Assembly (NCBI GenBank): GCA_001598975.1
Contig: BBXU01001017.1
Coordinates: 1 to 10,999, forward strand
Direction: 5' to 3'
DNA from: Parachlorella kessleri
Lineage: Eukaryota; Chlorophyta; Trebouxiophyceae; Chlorellales; Chlorellaceae
DNA: 10,999 nucleotides
This document shows positions 1 through 10,999 of the stretch, piece by piece. How positions within the stretch are numbered: position 1 is the first letter of the stretch; every line of letters starts with the position of its first letter. The notes under the pieces are model-generated. The model ran no database searches and had not been told where the DNA came from. It saw nothing but the letters and a program-made list of their open reading frames with translations. The translations under genes were made by a program, and so were the position numbers.

Positions 1-100
1 CGGGGGCGACGCGGGCGGGCGGGCGCCGCGGCGGAGTGCGTGGGTGCCCGTCGGTGGGACTGGGACTGGGTGGTGAGTGGTTGTGGGATGTGGGGTGGGT

Positions 101-112
101 GGGGGGGGGGGG
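101..112. repeat. G12 homopolymer
   Basis: Twelve consecutive G on the plus strand, at the end of a G/T-rich, almost C-free stretch (about 44-112). It is simple-sequence DNA. The sequence through such a run is prone to length errors. Confidence 0.9.
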
Positions 113-145
113 CCTACTGCCGCTCCAGCACGGCAGGCTGCCGCC

Positions 146-469
146 ATGCTGCGGGAGATGCTTTTACCATGTCACATCCGCATTGCATCCACAAAGTAGC
201 CAAGGGCATCCACGAGAACAACTTCCTGAGCAAGCACATAGGGTGTAAGGGCGCAGCCGAAAAGGATGAACCCTTCTGCCCGCCTACCAGCTGGCCAGTT
301 GGTGCAGGCTGCGCTGTCCTTCCTGTCTGAGACCATGCAGCTCCCGCTACTGGACCAAGCAGCAGGTTCCCATGATTATGCCGCCATTGGCCGTGATGAG
401 GCAACCTGGGTGCTTCGCCAGCTGTCAACTGCGGGGTGGCACCGTGCCAGCCAACGTGGCAGCTGCTAG
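146..469 (+). pseudogene. Possible broken coding fragment, unidentified
   Basis: Three adjoining plus-strand stretches read like protein but are in two different frames. A methionine-started piece of 17 codons at 146-199 ends in a stop. A second piece at 169-330, in another frame, contains KGIHENNFLSKHI. A third, at about 266-469 in the first frame again, contains GQLVQAALSFLSETMQLPLL and GRDEATWVLRQL. The third could be an exon entered at the acceptor-like tctgcccgcctaccag ending at 290. I recognise no family. It may be a decayed gene, the 3' exons of a gene starting outside the window, or chance. Confidence 0.2.
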
Positions 470-740
470 GAGCATTGTTGGGAAATGGCAGCCTGCGGGC
501 CAGCCATGATGTGATGGGTAGGCAGCACGTCAGCAGGACGGCTACGCCCATTGGCTTCCCCTCATTCTCACATGGTGGGCACCGGCCGGGCAGCTGCAAG
601 CTAGGGGCTGCGGCTGTGCCCAGCAGGGGCACCCGCTGCGGTGGGCTCCAGATGCTCAGGCAAGATTCTGACTTACGAGTGAGGGCTGCAGTTCTGGTAG
701 TGATTAGATTTGCAGGCTGTCAGGTACCCCAGTTTTTCAG

Positions 741-848
741 CCCTATTCTCGTCAGGTGTGGATGTCACGCAGGGTGCGGGAGGTTGCATCCGAGCCCTGT
801 CCTCGTCAGGTGTGGATGTCACACAGGGTGCGGGAGGTTGCGTCTGAG
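741..848. repeat. 54-bp tandem duplication
   Basis: Two directly adjoining 54-bp units, 741-794 and 795-848, differ at only five positions, all transitions. The unit length is a multiple of three and the plus strand is open across both copies in one frame (LVRCGCH...GCGRL twice), but there is no other sign that it is translated. No third copy is visible on either side. Confidence 0.85.
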
Positions 849-1892
849 GTTTATTTGGAGTAGCATTGCCTAGGTTCTAATTAGCATGGGTGGCAGGTAG
901 TGCAAACAGGGAGTAGAGCTGAGCTGGACTGCCTAGGTTTTGATGGGTCATCCTTTGCCAGCAACCCAAGCCATGGCTACATTAGCAGGAATTTGATGGC
1001 GGTATGCACAGTTGGATCACAGCTGGCCACTCTCATACTGGTATTGCTGTGCTCCATCCCCTAGCGGAGTTGGAGGGTGTTAATTTTAGTTCTAAGCGTG
1101 GTATTCAACTGCATGAAGTCTACTGAGGTGGAAATCCCCAACATATTTGCTATTGCGCTTGTGCAAATCTTACAAGATGCTTTACAACTCTACGATTACG
1201 AACTCGAGGATTGCACACGACTCTCTTGTAATGCTCACAGTGTTGTGCTTACATGGGGCAACAACCCCGCTTCATCAGGTTACCAACTCTTGCAGAGGCA
1301 AGTTGTTTGCAGCCATGCAGCAGTAGGGAAGGTATGACCATAGGTGTGCGCACACAGCGTCGTGCAACAGTATCACCCCAGCTTATTCTGACAGCTGACA
1401 CTGCCGCAGTGTGGGGATAGCAGGAAGAGTGCAACAACAAAATTTCCATCACAGATGAAGCACATGATACTAAGTTGCGCATCTTGAGACACAGCCTAGC
1501 AAGGGGGGCACAGAAACAGAAGACCGGTCCAATGGGACGGGTGAGATATACACAGTGCAAGTGTGAAGTGTGCCACGGTGCCTAGGCAGGGCAAGCCTCA
1601 CAAATACAACCTTGGTACCATGTCAAGTTACGTTATTCACAAGCCAACTGGCTTTGTTTCAGAGTTCAGAGCCCAGCAAGGAATCAAACTGCACCACGTC
1701 AAGCTGCACAGCCATAGCCAGTTTGGTATGTACATATGCTTGCACCCTGCCGCCCATCTCCAAAGGTAATTCTTGCATCTCCCACCTTGCCGCGCACCAC
1801 TTCAGCACAGTGTCCTGGGCGACGAAGCCTGGGCATATGCGTGCATTTTTTATTCAACTAGCACAGTATCCTTTTTCCCACAGGCCACCTGC
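849..1892. other. No identifiable gene; probable 3' UTR in right part
   Basis: Both strands were read. The longest reading frames (for example 1077-1337 plus and 1249-1560 minus) have no recognisable domain and mixed codon use. The stretch from about 1060 to 1260 is visibly more A/T-rich than the rest of the window. The right part, from about 1892 leftwards, is expected to carry the 3' UTR of the minus-strand CHRD gene, which stops at 1893. Confidence 0.5.
1170..1253 (-). terminator. Candidate poly(A) signals for CHRD gene
   Basis: On the minus strand, TGTAA, the usual poly(A) motif of volvocalean algae, occurs at 1253-1249, 1186-1182 and 1174-1170. The first is about 640 nt after the CHRD stop codon, a plausible 3' UTR length in these algae. 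A plus-strand TGTAA lies at 1227-1231. TGTAA also overlaps the CHRD stop itself, so the true site cannot be fixed from sequence. Confidence 0.3.
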
Positions 1893-3868
1893 TTACATCA
1901 TGGACATTGCCAGCTGCCCCCTGACGACCCCAGCAGGGTACTCGGTGTTGTGGAGGTTGGCGTAGATCATGCCCGCGTCAATGGCAGTCTGCACAGGACA
2001 AGCAAGGCAGACGCTGAGTGTTGCCAGGTCCGAAATAACATGTCATGCTTTGCAGTGCTGTTGTGCAATCCATTTTCAAACTTCCCTGTCCATAGGAGTC
2101 GGTATGCACTCCACACCCGTTCGACAGATGCGCGCAAGTTGAATAAATAGTCCCTTCTCCTTGCCTCCTAACAGTGGCATTCAGCAGCCGTGGAGGTGGT
2201 GGTCAGATTGACTTGTGCAGCTTCCCAACCTCACCCCCAGACCATCACGACCTTTACACATGTCACAAACACCACCTCGTGGCCTGGCCGTCCCGTCATG
2301 CCCCCTCCCAGCCCAGCCTGCAATACATACACTCAGGCAAGCTTCAGGCAAACCTGAGCTGCCCACCTCTGTCTCACTCTTAGTAACCTACCATGAGGTC
2401 GCTGAGTGTGGGGTTCATGATGCCCAGGGTGGCGGGGAAGGTAATGTCGCTGGCGGTGAGGGGGCCCATCAGCACAACTGCAGCCAGCAACGAGGGGGCA
2501 TCAGAACACCGTGGCCAGTGCAGCTGTCAGTCTGCGTGGGGGGGGGGGGGGGGGGGGGTTGTGGTCCTGGTGCCTTCTGCGAGCCTCTAACTGTGCACAC
2601 CTAAATAAGGTGGCAATTGTTCTAACCTGCAATCATGTGGGCCTGGCCCTACCAGGACACAGTCTTGGTGACAGCCTGCATGGTACCCCACAGCAGCAAC
2701 CTGCGACACATGTACAACCACCGCCAGACCCAAAGCAGACGACCTTGAGCACCATGACCTTCAGCGCCAGGATATCAACAGAAATAATACACCTCACAGC
2801 CCATCACATAACATGTATGGATGTCCACACTTTCCCAAGCACCTTCCCAGGCACCTATTCCCTCTCAACTCACAGCTGCCGGAGAAGGGGGGGTTGTACA
2901 TGGGGGTGCCACTGCCGTTTGCGGAGCTAGCAGAAGGGCCAAGCGGCACGGCCACAGGGCCGGAGGTGGAGCTGTTACCCTGCAGGGCAGCAAACCATGA
3001 GCATGTATAAGAAGGCAGCACTCCGGTGGGGTACGCAACTAAGGGGTACTAATCATGGGGTGTGGCCCTGGCATGAGGACAGGCTGCACCGGCCAGAGCA
3101 GCTGAGGACCATGACCAAGAGGAAGACCCCATCAAGGGGGAGGCAGCACCAGGGCCACTGCGGAACGACCAACTGGTGTGGGCTGCTACTCACATAGTGC
3201 AGGTGTGACATGGTGAAGTTGGTGATGCCGTCGACCAGTAGGGCCCACATGGAGGAGTTCTTGCCGATGGCGATGTGGAAGTAGGCGGTCGTGTTGGTCT
3301 CGATTGGGGAAGGGAGTTCGTTCATGCCCATCAACATGGCACTCGCCATGTAGGGGGCAGCGCCATCCTCTGCGAGAAAATAAAAGGCTGGTTTGCGAGA
3401 CCTAAATCTTCTCCACTCGTAAAGACGATCGAACACCGTTAAGTGCTGGTGCGCGCAGTGGACAGCGCGCAGGCAGTTCACCGATTACGTTTCCCAACTG
3501 CATGCGTAGCACTTGGCACACGGAAAGTAGATGGAACAAGGAAGCTGACCACCCTTACCTGACATTATCTGAGCGACGGCATTTGTGTAGCTGTCCCCGG
3601 TCATCATGCCAACAGCATCGAGTGTGGAAGCTGCGCGCAGGTTATGAAAGAGAAACCAGTCAGACGTGGAACGTCCAAATAGGTGAAGATAAGCTGCAAT
3701 GCTGCCCGACGCCATGGCAGCTGGGCTAAGTGATCAGCAAGCCCCTGGTGCCTCGGACACTTCCAGCGCACCTTTACCGAACTCAAAGCCATCCTCAGTG
3801 TAAGCTCCATGGGTTGAGGCCACCAATGCCAAGGCAGCCAGCAGACAGGGCACCCAAGACCGAGTCAT
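1893..3868 (-). CDS. Secreted CHRD-domain protein, six exons
   Basis: Exons on the minus strand: 3868-3772, 3630-3559, 3369-3194, 2979-2874, 2477-2392 and 1988-1893 (stop TAA), 633 nt, 210 aa. All introns are GT-AG and phases agree (1,1,0,1,0). Exon 1 could instead end at 3778, also in phase, removing two residues. The only in-frame ATG near the 5' end is 3868. Residues 1-21 are a signal peptide (MTR, then a hydrophobic core CLLAALALVAS). Residues 63-210 form a CHRD (chordin-type) domain: GMNELPSP, then FHIAIGKNSSMWALLVDGI, THE histidine pair SHLHYGN, GPVAVPL near 122-128, and the closing NLHNTEYPAGVVRGQLA. Five N-glycosylation sequons (N82, N94, N107, N117, N136) fit an exported glycoprotein. 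CHRD proteins are common in bacteria and algae and have no settled biochemical role; a wall or matrix role is inference. It is the left-hand gene of three on this strand. Confidence 0.9.
2538..2558. repeat. G21 run (C21 on sense strand) in CHRD intron 4
   Basis: Twenty-one consecutive G on the plus strand. The CHRD gene is transcribed from the other strand, so its pre-mRNA carries C21 here, about 60 nt upstream of the exon 5 acceptor (exon starts at 2477), inside the 396-nt intron 4. Confidence 0.9.
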
Positions 3869-4056
3869 CGTGCCACGAAGGAGTTTACGGAGGATGGTAA
3901 GCAAGGAAGAGGGGTCAAACTTGCAATAGCTCAAGTCAATGGGTTTCAGAAATGCTTAGAGGGGGAACACCAGCTGCTTTTGTGGCCTTTGGCAGCTGCC
4001 TCCGTACCAATGGGTGATAAGGCAAAACCTGGATCTGGGCTCGTACGCGCTGGATT

Positions 4057-4548
4057 TTATTGGGACTCTGCTGCGTGACAGCGGCTCCAGGCGGCCCGAA
4101 GTAGCTGGAAGCCGTTCAGAGCTTGTAGTAGGGTGGGCAACTCGGCGGAGAACCCTTGCTGAGGTTGGGAATAGGTCAAGGCAAGCAACCTTGCTACCAG
4201 ATGTGCACAAGTCCATGCCAGTGGCGCTGCTTTTGGAAGTCTTAGCTGTAACACGGCTTTATGTATAAGGAGTTGCATGTCTCCTGTGAGCATCCCATCC
4301 GGTATTGCTGCCTGAGCGCCTGCGCCGCCAACCAGCGCGCAAGCATCATGGAGCAGCAACTGCACTGCCGCATCAAACAGCGATAGCAGGCCTTCACCTG
4401 GGTTGCACGGCGTCTCCTGTTGAGTGACCAGAGACAGAACCTCTTGCCACGCCGGTGGCGACTTAGTGCCTTGCCAGTGGTTGAACGTGCTCACCCTCCG
4501 AGGGCACAAGTCGTGCCATGAGATCAGGAACAGGCGTGGTTGGCTGGG
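4057..4548 (-). CDS. Unidentified protein, probable terminal exon
   Basis: The minus strand is open for 164 codons from an acceptor-like aactttcag (exon would start at 4548) to a TAA at 4059-4057. The product is leucine- and alanine-rich and looks helical: LLSLFDAAVQLLLHDACALV, then MQLLIHKAVLQLRLPKAAP, then LVARLLALTYSQ and LPTLLQALNGFQLLRAAW. No in-frame ATG opens it, so it is probably a 3' exon. An alternative boundary is a GTGAGC donor just after LCPRR (about 4494). A possible upstream exon is 4893-4837, phase 0 at both ends, flanked by tgtcag and GTAAGC and reading LVHLSTWKIHAEEAVAAIP. I recognise no family. It lies between the CHRD start and the 3' end of the mitochondrial-protein gene, all on the same strand. 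Confidence 0.45.
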   Translation of the reverse strand, partial: PSQPRLFLISWHDLCPRRVSTFNHWQGTKSPPAWQEVLSLVTQQETPCNPGEGLLSLFDAAVQLLLHDACALVGGAGAQAAIPDGMLTGDMQLLIHKAVLQLRLPKAAPLAWTCAHLVARLLALTYSQPQQGFSAELPTLLQALNGFQLLRAAWSRCHAAESQ

Positions 4549-4678
4549 CTGAAAGTTATGAAAAGTGCAGGGACGGAAGGGTCTGGGTGGATAGGTTGCT
4601 CCTGGGGTATGTCATGGTCCACGCACAGGTGGTATGCGTGGGTGACAAGCTGTGGGGACCCGGAAGTGCACATCCGCA

Positions 4679-4757
4679 CCCGCCCCCCACCCACCTATCC
4701 CCCCACACACCACACCCACAGACCACATCATCATCCACCACCCCACCGCCCGCACAT
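4679..4757. repeat. C/A-rich low-complexity tract
   Basis: The plus strand here is nearly free of G and made of runs of C, CCCA and CACA. It is simple-sequence DNA, probably within an intron or just upstream of the unidentified minus-strand gene. Long reading frames across it reflect composition only. Confidence 0.75.
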
Positions 4758-5037
4758 ACTCGCTGATCCTGTTCCGATCCTGTCTAGAACAACCAAGGAG
4801 ACACATGGCTCGGCAGGTTGTAAGATACCAGCTTACGGGGATTGCAGCAACAGCTTCTTCTGCATGTATTTTCCAAGTGCTCAGATGAACGAGCTGACAG
4901 TGTGTCCTGGTATAACACGCCCTCACCAGCTAGAACTAAGAAGACAGCTGATTGCAGCTGTCAATGTTGGGGGAAATTTCTGATGTAGCCCAGTTTCACC
5001 GCTTTCCATAACACAGCACCTGGTAACACCGCACATG

Positions 5038-5042
5038 TTACA
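5038..5042 (-). terminator. Candidate poly(A) signal of mitochondrial-protein gene
   Basis: Minus-strand TGTAA, about 240 nt downstream of the stop codon at 5284. It is the nearest copy of the volvocalean poly(A) motif after that gene. Supported by motif and position only. Confidence 0.4.
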
Positions 5043-5283
5043 GCAGGCGGGCCGGGGATGGTCACATCCCCCTTGGCACTGGCGCCTGGTGGGTGTACCA
5101 AAGACAACGGGATGCTTGAACAAACTTAAGCGGCTCAAACAATCATACTCCAGGTATAGCATGCGCTAGCAAGACAAATAGAGTGTATGCCCTTCTTGTC
5201 ACCTCAGACCACACCGGCAGCACGACCCGATAGGGCTGACCGCTATAGCGCCGCCCGCTCCTTCCGCTGCATAAAGCCCAAGC

Positions 5284-6208
5284 CTAGCCGCTCTTCACCT
5301 TGCTTTGGCTGAACGCGATAGCCACCTGCAGGTCATATGGTGGCAGCCTTTGACTCAAACCTAACATGGCAGCCCTCTTAGGAATGCTTCCACCTACTGG
5401 CGTGCAGCAGCTGACAGCAGCTCTTTCCGGCAAACGGTGATCATGGGGCTGTTCCTTGGTCACAAGGGAAAGCGCGGCACCACCACACTGAAGCGGGGTG
5501 CTGTCTCACTAGGCTCACCGCGCTGATGGCGGTGGGCACCAGGGCACAAGCTGCCACAGACACGCCCATCTTGAACTTGCGGCCAGGCATCCCGATGAAG
5601 TCGTACATGTGAGGACCTGCAACAGCCCACGCCATCCGCCCTCGCCAAGGCCTTGCAACAAGACTGTAGCTTACAAGGCATCGCCACAGCAACGGCGCCG
5701 GCATACACGCGCGGCAAGCCCGCCGCCAGCACCAGCAGCAGCCACACCGCTCGCGCTGGACTACTCCCCAAGCTTGCTCTCTGTACCCTGCGCACCGTGG
5801 ATGTAGTCATACTGCAGGCACCACAGAACATACTTGGGTAAGAAACATAATGCCAGCTACTGCCAACAGTGCAGTCGAAACTCGGCTGCTGCCCTTCCCA
5901 ACGTCACTGATCCATGCCTGAGCACAGTCACCTGCACGCCCAGACGACACAAGCCGGTCCACCCTGTTGGTAAACAAAACCGCACCCAACAAACAAACAA
6001 GCCAGAGTCTGGTAGGCTCTCCTCAGGCCGCCACCAGGTGCTTGGGAACCAGGGCTGGCTCAGGGACCCCATTGGAGCACTGCCACAGAGCAGTGCCACA
6101 CTGTGGCTTATCCTGACTCACCCGATAGCCGTGGGAGCCTGCAGATGCGGCGGAGGTGTGAATAGAGCGCACCGCCTGCTTGGCTGCCTGCCTCACGGAG
6201 CCCAGCAT
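5284..6208 (-). CDS. Mitochondrial COX VIIc-like small membrane protein
   Basis: Exons on the minus strand: 6208-6122, 5811-5796 (16 nt), 5616-5519 and 5325-5284 (stop TAG), 243 nt, 80 aa; introns GT-AG with phases 0, 1, 0. Residues 1-24 are a classic mitochondrial presequence, with arginines and lysines spaced among small residues and RSIHTSAAS at the likely cleavage region. Residues 30-49 give YDYIHGPHMYDFIGMPGRKF, then one membrane helix at about 51-72 and a basic tail QSKVKSG. Presequence, GP motif, aromatic stretch, basic residues, one helix and basic tail match cytochrome c oxidase subunit VIIc in order and length, so an inner-membrane respiratory subunit is likely; another small subunit of a respiratory complex is possible. 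Start ATG 6208 is the only in-frame ATG near the presequence. It diverges from PFOR, with 1,054 bp between start codons. Confidence 0.8.
5796..5811 (-). other. 16-nt micro-exon (exon 2)
   Basis: Without this exon, exon 1 (ending after a full codon) and exon 3 (needing one extra base) cannot be joined in frame. The 16 nt between tgcctgcag and GTGCGC supply that base and five codons, YDYIH plus the first base of a glycine codon, giving a smooth HGYR-YDYIH-GPHMYD junction. This rests on frame logic and sequence coherence, not on transcript data. Confidence 0.75.
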
Positions 6209-6665
6209 CTTGCCAACGTTCAATAGGTAAGCACGACCAAGAGATCAGTGAGCCCGTTCAACACCTGCTGATCTACTCACCAGTATGAAAGGTTTCCTTT
6301 CGGTTTCTCAGCACCGGTGACTAGCCCGCCGGGGTCAACTTCCCGCCCTTCCTGAGCTTGATCGCTGCAGCAATCCCTGGTGTCCCGACAGTCCGCACCA
6401 AACTGGGCTGTACAAGGCTGTCCTATATTATCCCCTATGGCATTTCAGGGTATACGTGACCAATAAAGCGCGCTGGACACCGCTTACGACCATAGATGAC
6501 TCTGGTGGCAGTACAGACTGGCAGGGGACGCTTGGGGATGCTCAAACGGCCCTGGAGCATCGCACATACCAGACTCTCAGGGATTACAGGAGTCCAGGTA
6601 AGCATTCCAGGAGGGGCTACAGTGGAGGTATGATTTCTAGGAGGACTTTGGTGGCTTTTGTTGCA

Positions 6666-6677
6666 TGTAACCTGTAA
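6666..6677 (+). terminator. Two adjacent TGTAA motifs
   Basis: TGTAA occurs at 6666-6670 and 6673-6677, followed by an A-rich ataaaa. This would suit the 3' end of a plus-strand transcript, yet no plus-strand gene is recognised to its left. It could mark a small non-coding transcript or be chance. Confidence 0.2.
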
Positions 6678-7062
6678 TAAAATTGTTGTGTCTGCAAGGT
6701 GCACAACGCAGGCACTTGACAACCTCATTTGATCATTCAATCTTTGTGGTCCAAGGACAAGGCCCTTCGTTGCACTGTAACTCAACCTGTGAAAGAACTC
6801 CCAGATATCGTGCCAATTAAAGGTGTGCGGCCAAACTTTCTAAGAAGCTAAGAAACCATCGTGTGCCAAGTACGTGTGTAAGTGGTGTGCCCTTGCCAGT
6901 CCATGGATGAGCGAGCACCCACTCTTATTTTGCATCACTGCTTGTCGACACCAGCGCGCAAAAGCTGTGCTGCCGTGCCGTGCTTCGTCGCGTAGACGGT
7001 GAGGCGACCGATTTGGTTCGCATTTTTGACTAATTGAGCTCCGCGCAGCCTGACTGTACGCC

Positions 7063-7111
7063 GGTTAGCGATCCCCCGCTTGTCACTGTTGAAGGGGCTT
7101 CCTCGCTAACC
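7063..7111. promoter_or_regulatory. Inverted repeat upstream of PFOR
   Basis: Perfect 9-bp arms, ggttagcga at 7063-7071 and tcgctaacc at 7103-7111, enclose 31 bases in which CCCC...GGGG and TT...AA can pair further. It lies about 150-200 bp before the first PFOR ATG, in the promoter or 5' UTR. It could be a DNA element or an RNA hairpin; no known regulator site is recognised in it. Confidence 0.5.
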
Positions 7112-7262
7112 CCTTGTTTACACGGAAGGTCTCACTAAAGGGCAGGGGGGTTTGTGTCACCCTTGTGCACTGAGCCTGTGCTGTTGTGTCCTAGTGTTGC
7201 TTGATAGAGGCCGGCGAGATCAAGCTACGGTTTGGTTGCACGCCAACGTCACTGCCTAGTGC

Positions 7263-10999
<3,737 letters not shown>

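Larger units (their letters stand above)
6209..7262. promoter_or_regulatory. Shared upstream region of two divergent genes
   Basis: This interval separates the start codons of the mitochondrial-protein gene (leftward) and PFOR (rightward), so it should hold both promoters and 5' UTRs. I see no convincing TATA box near either start. It contains a 9-bp-arm inverted repeat (7063-7111). A 73-codon plus-strand frame at 6456-6677, without a real ATG, ends in two TGTAA motifs; its translation resembles nothing I know. An in-frame TAG at 7257-7259 lies just before the first PFOR ATG. Confidence 0.6.

Noticed and set aside
114..632. 172-codon minus-strand frame
   Set aside because: Tryptophan-, proline- and cysteine-rich with no domain or splice support; likely compositional.
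2511..2604. Glycine-rich plus-strand peptides over the G21 run
   Set aside because: The run lies in an intron of the opposite-strand CHRD gene; glycine repeats are just the translation of poly-G.
4540..4983. Overlapping plus-strand frames across the C/A-rich tract
   Set aside because: They arise from low-complexity sequence, which lacks G on that strand, and show histidine/proline/threonine runs rather than a protein fold.
6456..6677. 73-codon plus-strand frame ending at two TGTAA motifs, and the 116-codon frame opposite it
   Set aside because: Neither starts with ATG and neither product resembles a known family; kept only as a note on the intergenic region.
7008..7030. tRNA-like B-box (ggttcgcattttt)
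   Set aside because: It does not match the B-box fully and no clover-leaf can be built around it.
6410..7059. Four GTAC motifs (6410, 6511, 6870, 7056), the core bound by the CRR1 copper/anoxia regulator of Chlamydomonas
   Set aside because: About four are expected by chance in a kilobase, so the count gives no support for regulation.

Overview
The window looks like nuclear DNA of a chlorophyte green alga, probably of the Chlamydomonadales (the Chlamydomonas/Volvox/Haematococcus group). Genes are cut into short exons by many introns of about 140-620 bp. Exons of the clear genes are rich in G/C at third codon positions, TGTAA-type polyadenylation motifs occur, there are long G/C homopolymers, and one gene is an algal-type pyruvate:ferredoxin oxidoreductase with an N-terminal organelle-targeting extension. 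Nothing in it is bacterial.

Layout. 1-1892 has no gene I can identify. It holds a G12 run, a stretch at 146-469 that reads like protein in pieces but changes frame, a 54-bp tandem duplication at 741-848, and a less GC-rich tract that probably includes the 3' UTR of the next gene. 1893-3868 (minus) is a six-exon gene for a secreted, N-glycosylated CHRD-domain protein of 210 aa; every splice junction was solved by reading frame. 4057-4548 (minus) is a 164-codon open exon, probably the last exon of a gene I do not recognise. 5284-6208 (minus) is a four-exon gene for an 80-aa mitochondrial single-helix protein resembling cytochrome c oxidase subunit VIIc; it contains a 16-nt micro-exon. 6209-7262 is the intergenic region between two divergent genes, with a 9-bp-arm inverted repeat close to the right-hand gene. 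7263-10999 (plus) is the 5' third of a PFOR gene (PFR1): a transit-peptide region, nearly all of the first thiamine-diphosphate domain with its expected active-site residues, and the start of domain II, running off the window.

How the genes relate. The two divergent genes both concern energy metabolism: the left one is probably a respiratory-chain subunit, and PFOR links pyruvate to reduced ferredoxin and, in green algae, to fermentation and hydrogen production in the dark without oxygen. Shared regulation is only a possibility. The CHRD protein probably works outside the cell and has no visible link to the others.

The most unusual signals are in gene structure rather than gene content: the 16-nt exon; a GC-AG intron in PFOR; a PFOR exon end repeated in tandem (period about 110 bp) inside the following intron, with the second copy making a phase-compatible potential 45-nt cassette exon; an in-frame stop soon after the last recognisable PFOR segment; and long pure-C runs shortly upstream of 3' splice sites in two genes. 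I found no CRISPR array, no intact mobile element and no tRNA or rRNA gene.
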